A DNA stretch of 64,000 bases, taken from the NCBI GenBank assembly GCA_035772405.1, contig JAYKKM010000192.1, positions 124,001 through 188,000 of the forward strand. Reading direction: 5' to 3'. The stretch comes from Chrysogorgia sp. JL179-B06. Taxonomy: Eukaryota > Cnidaria > Anthozoa > Scleralcyonacea > Chrysogorgiidae. A program made the position numbers and the translations under genes. A model generated the notes under the pieces. That model had not been told where the DNA came from. It saw only the letters and a program-made list of their open reading frames with translations, and did no database searches. This document shows positions 1 through 11,782 of this stretch, in pieces (within the stretch, counting starts at the first letter, position 1; the number at the start of each line of letters is the position of its first letter).

Positions 1-269
1 TCTTTACCTTCTAAACTGCAGTCACGGCTTGTTGCATTGCTACCATTGCTGCGTTCATCCTGTTCTTGAAACTGAAACACGTCCTCGCAGTTGCCAGTCA
101 AGTCTAACGTTGGCGTCCATTTCTTTTGTGGATGTACACTACAAAATGATGAAAGACGAAAAAATACAGATTTAATAAAAGACAACGAAAAAGTCATTTC
201 ATACATAATGGAGAGGGAAAATATTGAGTGATCGACAGTGTGACGGCTTGAAAGTGTAATTAATAATTT

Positions 270-485
270 GTGCACGACTATTTAATCATTGGCGCTAGTG
301 TATTTATGTACGATATGCTCGAAGCCTATAGGAGTACGCCACATCCAGCCACGAAAACCACGCCGTACGAACTATTAATGAACCGAAGGGTAAGAACCAC
401 GCTAGACCATTTCCCTGTAGAGACATCACGTAAAGATGACGCTGTAAAACACAACGACAGAGAGAGCGAAGAGAGACCACCCTAA
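270..485 (+). pseudogene. Ty3/gypsy integrase fragment (5' piece)
   Basis: From about 310 the frame reads like the end of a retroviral-type integrase core: a YRSTPHPAT stretch followed by TPYELLMNRRVRT, the usual gypsy pattern just before the C-terminal domain. The rest of the pol polyprotein upstream is missing. The frame ends at a TAA (483-485) that is also the target duplication of the element inserted at 486. The matching C-terminal domain resumes at 2907. It is a dead relic of a host retrotransposon. Confidence 0.6.
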
Positions 486-2903
486 CAAAAAAAAGTCTAT
501 AGGCATGTCTATAGGCAAACTATAGGAAACCTATAGGCTTCTATAGGAAATTGGAACATTTTCTATAGGCGACCTATAATGAAACCTATTTAACAATTAG
601 TCACCAAAGTCGAGGTGATTATCGGTGAATATTTACCGAGCCGCATGTATAATCACCGAGACTGAGGTGACTAATTGTTTTAGTAGAAATTCACAGGTGA
701 CTATCAGAGAGAAACAACTGAAAGAAAGCAAGGGTAAATGTTTTAATTATTTTATTTGTTATTTCCGGAAGTCGCGCATCGTGAGATTGTAGCGTCGAGA
801 GGGGGGGGTAGGCGGGGTAATTACCCCGGGGCCCGGGCCAAGAAGGGGCCCGCAAAAAATTCGGTCCATGAAGATATCATATATTATATTATTAATTAAC
901 AAAAACTTGCTGCTGGGGCCCAGCAAAACCTTGGTAAGTTGATCATTGCTGGGAAACTTTCTGGTCCTGGCTAAGGGGGTCATAAAATGTACGTCAACGG
1001 AAATATTTTGTAGCTGTTCATTTCTACAGGCCAAAACATACAGTCGATACAGACCTGCTTTCAGCTTTCTGATAAGCTTACTTTTAGTTGGATTAACGTT
1101 GAATCATATTAACACAACTCACTGGATTAGCGTTAAGCTTCTCAAAGGTTCAAATTTCAACGCGTCGATACAGACAAACAACTGAAACAAGGGAGCCATA
1201 AACAATTCCATCACTAGGTTGTTCTTTGAATTTAAGATACGTTTTAAGTTTTTGAGATTCAACTATACAAAATTAAAAAAACAACTAGGGAATTTGAATT
1301 TATTTGAATTTATTGAATTCGTCATACAATCGTTAAATAATAATAAATAAAGGAGTATAATGACAGGAGGAAGAAACAGGACTTGCGTCCCAATTGAAAT
1401 CCAACTCCTAAAATACGATAGTAATAAATATGGTTATAAATCTATAATCTAGCTAACATATAATTAAAGTATTTAAAAAGCTAACAACTGAGAAGAGGTA
1501 CTAAGCAGCAATATGTTGACATATTAGCGTCGGCATAACTATGGAGGCTGATAAAAAAAAAACCGGCTGTGGAAAACCGGCTGTGGAAAACCGGCTGTGT
1601 AGTCAGTAGTCTACGTAATTTATTTACTTACATGTAATTAATTCACTTCAAGATAACGCTATTGAAACTAAAAATATCGGAGGGGGCCCGCGCGCAAATT
1701 ATGACCCGGGGCCCGTTCTGGCTCTCGACGGCCCTGTCGTGAGATCACATGATTTTACATAATCAACATTCAACAGAATATTAAAACGAACAACATACGA
1801 ACGTGCTATACTCTTGCAAGTGGAGGCCAAAATGTGAGCGATTTTGCTGTCAGATCAAGCAGAACTACCGAGTGTAAGACTGAGTTAAAGATTGAGTTAA
1901 CATAAACGAGCAACTGTTGAAAGATCCAGACGGAACTTGTTTTTGCTTGGTTATGTACAAAACCGGCTTCACTTTTGTCCAGCTCAAAGTTCCCTTGTCA
2001 ATCAGAATTTTTTACCAGGTAAAGCAATGACTTTTTCAGCAGATTTGGTTTGTTTTTTCTTGGCCGGTTTCAAACGTAGATGGAGATACAGAACCTTGCT
2101 GTTTTGAGTAAAACTCGGGGATAATTCTGTGTATCAGCATTCTGTCTCGTACAATTTTTGGATATAGTTTCATGGCTGTCAATGTTTTTTCTGAACCGTA
2201 TCACCGCTATTTTTCCTTCACTGACGGAGCTGCTTGAGGTAGGAACTAAAACTTTGTGTTTTATTAGCCTCATTGAATAAGTAACACTGTCACAGATTGA
2301 AATGTGTTTGTTGTACGGAGGATGACGGTCAAGACTGCAGCTCGGACTGACAACAACTGACTTGTTTTTTGTTAAAACTGCCGTCTTTTTTCGGGCAGAA
2401 ACGTAAAATATTCAAAGGATTTGTTTATATCTTCGACAACCATGCTAATAAGCTTTCAAATATTGTCTTAATGTTTGTTGTTCAAAGTATTCTGTTAAAT
2501 AAAGTTTTTTTCACAAAATTACTTGTTGTTTTGATCGTGTCGCCGATTGCCGTCGACACCACCACCAAGAGTTTATAGCTATGAAATTAGGAAAATTCTT
2601 ATATCTTACCTCGAAAACGTTTAACTCTATATTTAGTTGTTTCTTTAGTTTGTTTTTGAATAGTATTTTCTTTAGTTTTATTCGCTTTTTCGTACGTAAT
2701 ATCGATAAATCGAAAAGCCGCCATTTTTAAATCGCTGAAAATGTTATAGTCACCTCGGTCACAAAATAGGCCGTCCATTTCGACCAATCACGGCACGAGA
2801 AACTCTATAGTCACCTGTCAATTTCTACTAATAGCCTATAGACACCTATAGGCTTCTATAGGAAATTGGAACATTGCCTATAGGCGCCTATAGACTTTTT
2901 CTG
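486..2903. mobile_element. Non-autonomous TIR DNA transposon, PIF/Harbinger-like target site
   Basis: The 2.4-kb insert is flanked by a 3-bp direct TAA (483-485 and 2904-2906). Its ends are inverted: CAAAAAAAAGTCTATAGG at the left and CAGAAAAAGTCTATAGG read inward from the right. A further inverted block (about 661-720 with 2740-2830) shares a TAGTAGAAATT..ACAGGTGACTAT core, and CTATAGG motifs recur at both ends. A 31-bp direct repeat (CCTATAGGCTTCTATAGG...) lies near both ends. No ORF inside exceeds about 91 codons or looks like a transposase, so it is probably non-autonomous. The TWA-type duplication suggests PIF/Harbinger; the family assignment is inference. Confidence 0.6.
1556..1600. repeat. 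Short tandem repeat (AAACCGGCTGTGG)n
   Basis: Three near-identical 13-bp units containing CCGGCTGTGG follow each other inside the TIR element. There is no sign of function. Confidence 0.6.
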
Positions 2904-2906
2904 TAA

Positions 2907-3110
2907 GGGATGCACAAACGAACGAAGAAGTACAAGCTGAAAACCGGTGATGCAGTTATTGTCAAGCAGGAGAAGAAGAAGAAAGGACAGACAGCATACG
3001 AACCGTATGTTTATATATCGTCACCAGAATCAAAGATTCAATGGTCATCGCCAAGAGAATTAAAGATGAGAAAACCAAATGTAGAGATATATCAAGATTC
3101 AAGCTGCTAA
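2907..3110 (+). pseudogene. Ty3/gypsy integrase C-terminal fragment
   Basis: The frame KYKLKTGDAVIVKQ followed by YEPYVYISSPESK and a basic tail matches the small beta-barrel C-terminal domain of gypsy integrases, where 'GD.V.v.q' precedes the 'y.p.py.v' strands. It continues the same retrotransposon as the piece at 270-485, and the 2.4-kb TIR element separates the two. It ends at a stop after a short tail. Non-functional. Confidence 0.55.
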
Positions 3111-3650
3111 GGACCCTGTAATATCCAACAGCAGTAGACCAACATATCGAAGGTTCAAAATATTTCCTCTGGTAAAACATTTCCTCTGGATCTTAATCCA
3201 CTTTTAAAGGAGTTAGTTACGTTAACAAGAGTTAGTCAAATAGCGTTATGCAAGCATAAGTTGATGAGTTAAGCCATCTTGGCTAACTTTCGCTGTGTTG
3301 GGCCATTTCTTTTTGATTTTATATGATTTTTTAAACTTGAAGCTTGTCCGGGCTTTCCCTGACTATTGCATTTAATGGCTTCATTATTAATATTATATTA
3401 AAAGTGCTGTTCAAAAAAGTTTGGATGTTCATCAAGTTATATGGTTGACAATTTATCCATCATATTGGGTATAGTCAAAGGGTAGGAAGGGCCCTATAGC
3501 TGTGGTGAAGGCAACCTTTCTAGGAGAAGGAAAACTCTGAATATAAACCTCCATTATGATTGTGGGAAAGGGTAGAAAGAGCTCTTAGTCTTGGTTGATA
3601 ATCTTTCTGGTGATGGTATCACGATAAAACACCTTGGTTCCTGCTCCCCA
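3111..3650. other. No recognisable gene
   Basis: Only short shadow frames are present. I see no repeat structure or conserved motif; it may be the decayed 3' part of the gypsy element or the 5' part of the LINE that follows. Confidence 0.5.
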
Positions 3651-5835
3651 AAACAGGTTGGTGTTAGGAATGGCATCCAGCTGTAAAACTTTGCTACAAA
3701 CTCATGATGATACAACTTAACAATACTAAATACCGTCTTGCTTGTCGCGCGGGTAAACAAGGAGCACGTCCCTCAGTGAGTTACCAGGCTGGGGTCGAAA
3801 AATATGTTACTGGTAAACCAGCCACTTTGAAAGCTGGGATTATCCCAGTAAGAGTTACATCACGCCCTACGGTCAAGCAGGTAACAAAAATTACAAAAAA
3901 ACTCAAGCAAGCTGATAAATATCAAATTTGATAAACAGAAAATGAAATGTCTTCCACGTCTACGTTTTGCTGTATGGAACGCACATTCAATCAACAAGAA
4001 ATCTGCCTCCATTTGTGACTTTATAATTTCAAAGCGTATTGATGTTCTTGCGGTTACTGAAACCTGGCTTTCTAACAAGAATGCAGCAGATACTACCATA
4101 GCTGAAATTATCAATACCTTACAAGATTACAAGTTTCTTCATTTGCAAGATCCCATTCGAAAGGAGGTGGAGTTGGGGTATTCCTTCGCAAGGGTATCAC
4201 CGTAAATAAAAATGATGTCTCAACGTTTGCGTCAATGGAATATATGGATCTTTCCATATCATCGTCTCAAAAGCATATTCGCCTCATCACAGTTTATAGA
4301 CCTCCTTACGACATCCATGTTCTTCAATGATTTTTTTTACGATTTTAGAAGAGTTACTTGTTGTTCCGGGTTATTTGTTAATTGCTGGGGATTTCAATTT
4401 CCATATGGATGTTGTTAATGATGATGATGCTAGTAGGTTTACGGAACTCCTGGATTCAGCAGGTTTAGAACAGAGTTACTGGTACGACTCATCGTTGTGG
4501 TCACACACTGGACCTTATTATTGATCGTCAGGAGGATAGTTTGCTGTCTACTGCCATGGAGATCGTGTCTGATTTACCTTCAGATCACAGTGCTGTTGTT
4601 TGCAGCATGGATTTTCCGAGACCCCAATCCTCTATTAATCAAAAGTTATTAATCATCGCGATTTACGTCGTATAGACTTACAGGCATGGCGAAAAGATAT
4701 CCTTGACTCGCAATTAATTTGTTCATCCGTATCTGATGTAAACACTGCTACTGAACAGTTCAATCGTGTATTGTCTGAGCTTTTGGACAAACACGCACCA
4801 AATGCTCCATGGTTTAATGATAGCTTAAGAGTTGTGAAGAAACAAAAACGACAGTTTGAGCGTAAATTTCTCTCTACACGCCTTCAGGTTCATCATCAAT
4901 TGTACAAGGAACAATGTTGTATATACGCAAAGGCAATTGATTTTGCAAAAACAGATTATTATAAGGCTAAGATATCTAACTCTAATCAGAATCAGCTATT
5001 TCACATGATTGAGGGGATGTTCCGAGTAAAATCTATTTCTTTATTGCCATCACATGATTCTTCGTCTGACCTGGCTGATACTTTTAGTTGTTATTTTTCA
5101 ACTAAGATTCAGTTACTTCGAGATAAACTTACTAGTACACATGGGTCAGTTAAGAAGCTATCTATAGCAGTTGACTCTCCTTGTTGTAAAAGCTCACTCA
5201 GTGAATTTACTACTGTATCTGAAAGCTTTGTCTGTAACACTATCAAACAGTACTCGTCTAAGGCCTACACATCTGCTCAAGGAATCTCTTGACGTGTTAG
5301 ATGCCCCAATTACTGACATTATCAATTCATCTTTATCCTCAGGAGTATTTCCTCTGTCTCTTAAGAAAGGTCTCATCTGCCCATCTATTAAAAAACCTAC
5401 TAGTGATAAAGAGCAATTCCCGAACTATAGACCTATTACTAACATGGCTTTCTTGTCAAAAGTATTAGAGCGGATTGCTGCCAGACAGACAACAGACTAT
5501 CTTACTGAGAATAACCTCCTTGCAAAAAATGCAATCTGCTTATAAACTCTTTCATAGCACAGAGACAGCAGTTCTGCGTGTTTTCAATGACAGCAGTTCT
5601 GCGTGTTTTCTTTACGCACTTGATGAAAATCAGGAAGTAGTGTTGGTGCTGTTGGACTTATCATCTGCGTTCGACGCCATTGACCACACTGTTCTATTGG
5701 AGAGACTTAACATCGTTATAGGTTTAGTGGAACTGTACTAGCCTGGTATCGCTCATACCTTTCTGATCGGGTACAGTCAGTTATGGTAAAGAATACGCAT
5801 TCCTCAAATAAACCATTGCTATATGGTGTACACTC
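3650..5835 (+). pseudogene. Degenerate CR1/L2-like LINE (endonuclease + reverse transcriptase)
   Basis: A row of broken forward frames reads through a non-LTR retrotransposon ORF2. The start of an APE-type endonuclease is at 3942 (VWNAHSINKK, then VLAVTETWLS). The endonuclease GDFNFHMD motif is near 4390. A linker follows (4771-5290), then the reverse transcriptase (5290-5830) with NYRPI, FLSKVLERI and the catalytic-aspartate motif LLDLSSAFDAIDH (about 5655-5690). Frames shift at about 4200, 4330, 5290, 5545 and 5735. The RT stops just where a PQGSVLGP motif would be expected, at the junction with the repeat-rich segment at 5836. A basic 75-codon frame (3704-3931) may be its upstream leader. 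Confidence 0.7.
5575..5615 (+). repeat. Short tandem duplication inside the LINE
   Basis: The string GACAGCAGTTCTGCGTGTTTTC occurs twice, 22-23 bases apart, inside the reverse-transcriptase region. It is a small local duplication that adds residues to the relic. Confidence 0.6.
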
Positions 5836-6180
5836 TTAAAACGAGTGTGTTAATTTACACACACAGGTGTGTAGTAGCTACACACCTTGGACTGGTAACT
5901 ACACACCATTTTTTTAAAAACATGCGTAGTGTGTTCAATAAAACACCTAGGCGTGTTAAACTACACATAGTGTAATTTGACAAGGCGTGTAAAATTACAC
6001 ACACTTTATGGTGTGTTGTCATAACACATCTTTTTACAAAAGACGTAATTTTGACAGATTTAAAGTAAATAACACACCTTTGCAAATAGCACACCTTCAA
6101 AATTTTACACACCTTGGCAATTTTACACACCTTCAAATTACACATGTTAATGGTTTTACACGCCTTTTCTGGTGCGTCTT
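5836..6180. repeat. ACACACC-rich MITE-like segment
   Basis: GTGTGTA/TACACAC and ACACACC/GGTGTGT motifs recur many times on both strands, with local inverted pairs such as GTGTGTAGTAGCTACACACC. It interrupts the LINE reverse transcriptase. It could be a short foldback element, but I could not define matching ends or a target duplication. Confidence 0.4.
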
Positions 6181-7457
6181 CTATACATTAATATGCGACG
6201 ACAAATCAATAAATTAATACTCGGCCGTTTGATTACTTTCTGTGATGAAGAATTGCATAGCCTTTGTTAACCTCTACTTAAATCTAGGACTGTTAAGTTA
6301 TGTATTAACTTAGTTGAATAAGTATTTGACAATATTAGTTTTGTGTTAAGACAAAGAAGCGAAATCAGTATCAATTTGAAACGCGGGATTAAAGCAACGC
6401 GGTGCACACAGCACTTTAGTTAGACTTTCTCAAAGTCCCTCTCTTGTTCCGTTTTTGAGTGCACGACTGGACTATGACAGAGACTTGCAACAAGTCTACA
6501 CTTTGATCCATGATGTTCAAGTTGTAAATCGTGCTCAATATAATTATAATAAGTATATCTTGTTCGCCCATGACACAGTTCATTGATGCGTTACTGTGGA
6601 CAAATTAGAATGAATAACTTAAGCCGGATTTTCATTCACTGGGTGCAGTTCGTTTCTCATGGCGTTTCGAATCAAACATGTATTTATTCCTAAAGACAAA
6701 CGTCGAACTTAAGTAGATAAGAAAATCGACAAAATGTTCAAAATGGTTTATAATTTCATACAGTTTGTGATCATGAAGCTCACTAAACCAATGGCAATGT
6801 ATTCTATTATATACACATATATACACACACTACTCCCTTATATTCCTCTGGAGTGACCGCTTAATACAGGTTGCAAATTTAATTTATATAATTTGTTCTT
6901 CCAACCATGCATATGATTATATAATCGACAGGAGGAAAAATGTGGAGGCAAAATGCTCTGGGTATGAAGTTGAAACCCCTTCTGTATGAAGTATATACCT
7001 GGCTATATTTTGCAGTGATGGATTTACAAGGGGGTGCCAATTGCCTTTTTCAAATCTATTTTTTTGGATTTGGCAAGGCAATTGTCAAACAAAAATAAAA
7101 TAGAGACAAAATAAGATAATAGCACGATAACGTATAATAGACAATTCAAATTACAAGCAAGTCTTCAATCCTGGACCCTGTCGTGGGCCGTATCACCAAA
7201 CCCCTGCCGTAGCTCCCTCAGCAGCGCTCCACCCTGCCTCGATCGTGCCCACACCGCAGGCCTGATGTCATTTTGCTCGCTCAGCACCCCCTACCAGATC
7301 ATGCTGGATCCATTACTGATTTTTTTGCACACTTGTAGCACACTGTTACAATATGTTTATATAGAAAATAATAACACTGATTAAAATTATCAATTAAATA
7401 CAGTTGATTTTAATGATTTACATGACATTGTATACTTATCAATTCCTTATAATAAAC
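6181..7457. other. No recognisable gene
   Basis: AT-rich sequence with short shadow frames, and a locally GC-rich stretch at about 7170-7310. I see no supported coding region or repeat. Confidence 0.5.
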
Positions 7458-7682
7458 TTAAACAAGTTCAATACTGGTAGTATCTTTTTCTACAACATAA
7501 CACTTGGATGCTCTCATTACAATGTTTATAACTCCATGGGAGGGTAAATCTGAATATGCCAAAATATCTTTCTTCTCTGTTCTCTGAACCTCATATGCCA
7601 TCCAATGTTCAGTAAACTCCACAACATCAAGAATACAAACAACAAAAAAATTCTCATCATCCCAAACAATGATTTCATCCAC
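7458..7682 (-). pseudogene. Fragment of an unknown protein
   Basis: A 74-codon frame with well-behaved composition: FFVVCILDVVEFTEHWMAYEV, then DILAYSDLPSHGVINIV and CYVVEKDTTSIELV. The spacing vaguely resembles the C-terminal part of uncharacterised proteins common in fish and mollusc genomes (an 'AYEV..T......DLP..GVINI.....CYVV' pattern). No neighbouring exon or start context is clear. It may be an exon or a transposon-derived relic; I cannot assign a function. Confidence 0.25.
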
Positions 7683-8063
7683 TTGTCCATATCGTCGGTA
7701 GTAATTTTAAGCCAAGTTCATTTCTTCAAGTCTTACTACACATTCCGGTCGAAACTGGATACCATGAATAGTAACCCACCGCACTCTGTTGGTAAACAAG
7801 AAGATTGTTTTACATTTACTGTACATATATATCTATACATATACAGAGTATCCACATTTCAAAATAGAATTCTATAAAATATACAGTACATACATATTTC
7901 CAGAAAAGGTTTCTGCTCTGATTTGCAGACCTTCCGCTTTGTAGAGGAGTTCAGCTTGGGCATGCTGAGTCAAATCAACATCGCATTCACCCACAACAGG
8001 ATATTGAATACAAAATGAGGTAGCAAATGAGTATAAAATATCAGTATAATATGTAATTGTCTT

Positions 8064-8402
8064 ACTTGCAGCTGGTGACTGGCTGAGTCGAAGCATACAT
8101 GTATATCATATAATATACAATTACACATATACATATGTACATTACATATACATATAATATATATTGTTGGATTCTCTTGTTGAAAACGACAAATGATGGT
8201 CGGTAAAAAATATTCTTGCACGAAGGTGCCGTTTTATATATATATAGTATTACTTTTAGTGGGTGACTGACTGAGTCGATATATATATAATATATAGTAT
8301 ATAGTATATACGAGTCAAATGCCAAATATGACTTGTTATAAATACTGTATAATAATAAATCGACTCACTCTCAGTCAGTCACCCGCTGCAAGTAAGACGA
8401 TC
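8064..8402. repeat. Inverted copies of a GGTGACTGxCTGAG repeat with AT microsatellites
   Basis: CTTACTTGCAGCTGGTGACTGGCTGAG (about 8062-8088) recurs inverted at 8366-8399 (CAGTCAGTCACCCGCTGCAAGTAAGAC). A third partial copy lies at about 8259-8279. TA-rich simple repeats separate them. They probably belong to a short interspersed or foldback repeat family. Confidence 0.5.
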
Positions 8403-8621
8403 GATTAGCCCCCTGGTTCTTCTTCTACTACAGTAATGGTGACATTTTCTAAAATACTTCTAATGCATCTACACCATATAATTGTAAATAATACTTTACC
8501 TGGTCCAACCTTGTCACCTTGATATAAATAGTGTGTTGTTGTTTGTCCTGGTGTACATACAAGATTCCAGCACATGTTTCTAATTAAATAAACAAGTTTA
8601 GTTAGTTATATAAGTAGTAAT

Positions 8622-8641
8622 ATATATATATATATATATAT
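8622..8641. repeat. (TA)n microsatellite
   Basis: About ten uninterrupted TA dinucleotides. Confidence 0.8.
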
Positions 8642-8956
8642 CAATGTGTTTGGGATTGGAACCAAGCTCTAAGCCAATCAGAATCAAGAATGATTTGAAT
8701 GGACCAATCAGAGCACAGCACAATCCCAAATTTCCAGGGGGGTTGAAACATTTTAAGGTGTGGTCACCCTGTATAGAACGACCAGTCATCAAATCAGGGG
8801 GGATATGCAGCTGGTCGTATATAAGAGGTTTTTTGTATAAAATTAGTCAAAAGTGGTCGCAGTCAAGAGTATATATATCACTTCGGTCGTGTTGTTGTAT
8901 GACCAGTTTTATAGTCATCCCTGAGTGAAACGACCAGAGATTGAAGGTCATTCAAG

Positions 8957-9239
8957 GTGAATAGTGTTAAGCAAGTACTGACGTCATTTGCTATATGGAG
9001 GGTGAAAGCTGTGATGAACAGGAACAGGATGTTTAGTTGTAGAATTTAGTGTTCTGACCAACTGAAGATCAGTATGGAATAGTTCACCGAGAAACGTTTC
9101 TGGGTAAACTTTCCCCACTGATCATCAATTAATCGGAACACGAAATTCTACGACTAAACTTCCTGTTCCTGGTCCATCACAGCTTTCACCACTGCATATA
9201 GCATCCGTGCCAGCACTTAGTCAAAGCATCATTCACACT
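8957..9239. mobile_element. Foldback (long inverted repeat) element
   Basis: Two arms of about 115-120 bp (about 8957-9072 and 9117-9239) are imperfect reverse complements separated by about 45 bp. Shared cores are GGTGAAAGCTGTGATG, CAGGAACAGGA.GTTTAGT and GTAGAATTT.GTGTTC. There is no coding potential. This is typical of a foldback MITE. Confidence 0.65.
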
Positions 9240-9748
9240 GTGATATATATACTGACACACACCACGTTTTTGAATAAAAAATACAAAAAATTCTATTATA
9301 CATAACCATCATACCTCACCCGATGTGATGTTATACTTACGTACCATCCAAAAAAACGCCATATTTTATTTTGGAGTCATGTTTATTGAAATAAAAATAA
9401 GCATTTTGAATTAATCATAGAAATTTCCGCCATGGAGCTCTTACCTCGACGACATCTTATGGCCGAATGACTGATATTCCTTAGTGATGGTATTTTTAAA
9501 AAGGATCTCAAAATATTATAAGAGGGGATATATCTCATAAAAATTATTTCGGATTCCCAAAAAAGTTTTGAGAGAGATAGAGTTTGGAGAAACCTCAAAA
9601 TAATTTTAGATGAAATATCCCCAATAAAAATATTAGAGGTGTAAAAGTGTTTTATTAAATTTGGAGAAAAACCTTAAATAAATTTTAAGAGATTTGTTTA
9701 GTATATAAGCAGATGTTATTTCATATTTTATCAGTTGTGTGTGTTTTG
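9240..9748. other. Host flank without genes, next to truncated Polinton
   Basis: AT-rich sequence with no supported gene. Similarity to the element A polymerase begins abruptly at about 9749, so this sequence abuts a deletion or rearrangement breakpoint rather than a true element end. Confidence 0.5.
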
Positions 9749-11772
9749 AACGTCGAAGTAGTCCCACACATCGATGACACGCTCGTACATTTCTTCCGTG
9801 ATGTGCTCATCATTCAGAATGCTGTAGAAATCTTTTTTGGAGGGTAGCTCGCGCTCATCGAATTTTTCAAAGGAGTCCATATAATCATAGGGATAGACTC
9901 CCTTTCTTGTCATGAGTGCCAAACCCTCGTCGTGAAACACTTCTGACGTGTATTTGAAAGCGTCCCTTGGTAGGTTCCTCACCAAGTTGTCTAGACCACT
10001 ACTCATGAACTGAAAGCTGTCCAAGAATACCAAGTTTTTTCCAAGCATGAACGCCATGTACTTCTCCATGTTGTTTGGTATCACATTTATGTCTTGACCA
10101 AACTTGCCAATCTCCTGCATAATGAAATGGCTATCGTAACCGCGCAAGTTATGAAAGATCACAGGTATTTTGTCAGTCAACTTAAAGTTCACGTTACATT
10201 CACGATGCGCGGACCCTCTGTACTTACCTGACACATGACAGTGGTCTCTCACTCTAACGTCAGCGCTGGTCAACTCTTAACCTCGTCAAAGTCCTTCTTA
10301 TCGTCATCAGTCAGTATCATCTCTTTGTTAAAGTGACTCTCAGATGTCTCTTTACAATATTCGACAATTTCTAACATCTCCCCAATGAACTTGTTGACTG
10401 CGTTTTCACCACGATACACTTTTACTGGCTTACTGTACTCGTTATCGTAGCAACAAACTAATTTATACCCATAACCACAGTCAACGTGTCTCTGATAAGC
10501 GTTTGTGTAGCTACACTCGCTTGACAGCTTTGTTGTGTGCACCTTCTGTGTGATAGCCTCGAAGTCTGCGTACACCACAAACGGCACATTTAGTTGTCTA
10601 CTAAAATTCTCGTATTTTACTTTCGCGCCTTTTTGTGGCATTTTAATAGCTTGCTTCCCATTGATGACCAAACATACTTCCACATGACGTTCAAGCACGT
10701 CCTCGCGGGTGAAACACTGCAAACAATACCTACAAAAGTGCTTTCTCGCCTTATACTTTGTCTGACGGTACATGAATTTGTTAAAATCGCGAATGTACAC
10801 ATAATGCTTGTTGCCCGCGTCGTTAGTTATCAACAATAGGTCCATATGGTCAGGATACACCTCCTTAGAAACGTACACAGGGAATGGCTGCAAATTTTCA
10901 TACCCAAAAACATTTATGCTAATATCGTTTACCTTTTCGATCTTGTTGTAATCTTTGAGTGCGACTGGGAAGTCGATTCCGTCGTAATTCAGCTTACTGA
11001 CATGTCTGACGTACTTTGACGTTCTGTCAGAGTGTTTTCCAACAGGAAACTTGTGCGCAAGGTGACACCATCTAAAGCACTCGTTGTCATCATCGTTATT
11101 CACGTTTATCAAGCCCTTCATACTGTTGCGCAGCTCCTTTGGCAACGCAATGTAGCTACTCCCATGCAAAGGTCTGTAAATAGCGACATTAACGTAGTGC
11201 GCATCTATTTTGTCGATAGTCCATCCAGACCCCTCAGATAACCACCCAGCTATCCGCGTCAAAATCTGCTCCGACCCACGATTGGCGACACCCTCGATGT
11301 CATGCTCGTTAATGACGACGAACGTTTCGCTGTTAAAGTAGGCAGTTTTGTATGTGGTCTTATCGAGTTCTAAAACTTTCTCAAAAGTGACCTTGACTGT
11401 CTCCACCACTTTCATTCCGTTGGTCTCACCCAGCTCGCGTCTCAAAAGGTTAGTGACAGCACTTCTACTACCATTTACCTGATTGATGTCTCTGTCATCA
11501 ATTACCTCGACTCCATAAGACCTTGTGAACCCTCTCAGTGCTCGATCCAACAGATGCGTTGACGACGTGTCGCTATGGTCTTCGACTGTGGGTTGTGTTT
11601 CTTGGTCTCCAAAAAAGCCGTGAACGTTGGTCGCTCTATCTGTTAGTAGGTTCACAGCGGCTGCATTTGTGTAGCTACCTCGAGTCGCACCAGTTCTAGC
11701 GAGTTTCTTATGCGTTCGCCCACCAACCTCGACTTGTCTTTTTGTCAGTGGGGTTTTCACAGTCCGACTCAT
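9749..11772 (-). pseudogene. Polinton DNA polymerase B, truncated and frameshifted (left copy)
   Basis: The protein matches the right-copy polymerase closely from its N-terminus (MSRTVK) through the zinc finger (CRYCLQCF), the exonuclease acidic motif (YADFEAI) and the HNLRGYDSHF motif. About 22 nt are missing near 10270 relative to the right copy. This shifts the frame and removes the first cysteines of the CHIC...DHCHVSGKYRG zinc-binding insert. Coding similarity ends at about 9749, before all three palm motifs, so no active polymerase can be made. A few non-homologous codons follow to a stop at 9731. Confidence 0.85.
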
Positions 11773-11782
11773 TGGCTTATAC

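Noticed and set aside
759..1034. 91-codon reverse frame and overlapping 79-codon forward frame
   Set aside because: They overlap on opposite strands inside the TIR element, cross GC-rich simple sequence and have no domain pattern; chance frames.
5855..6145. 96-codon cysteine/valine-rich reverse frame
   Set aside because: Produced by translation of the ACACACC/GGTGTGT repeat; the repeated KVCKI words reflect the DNA repeat, not a protein.
7970..8325. Overlapping tyrosine/isoleucine-rich reverse frames
   Set aside because: Translations of TA-rich microsatellite sequence.
1..9748. Host protein-coding genes
   Set aside because: No frame shows conserved domains or plausible exon chains; everything recognisable is retrotransposon or repeat derived.
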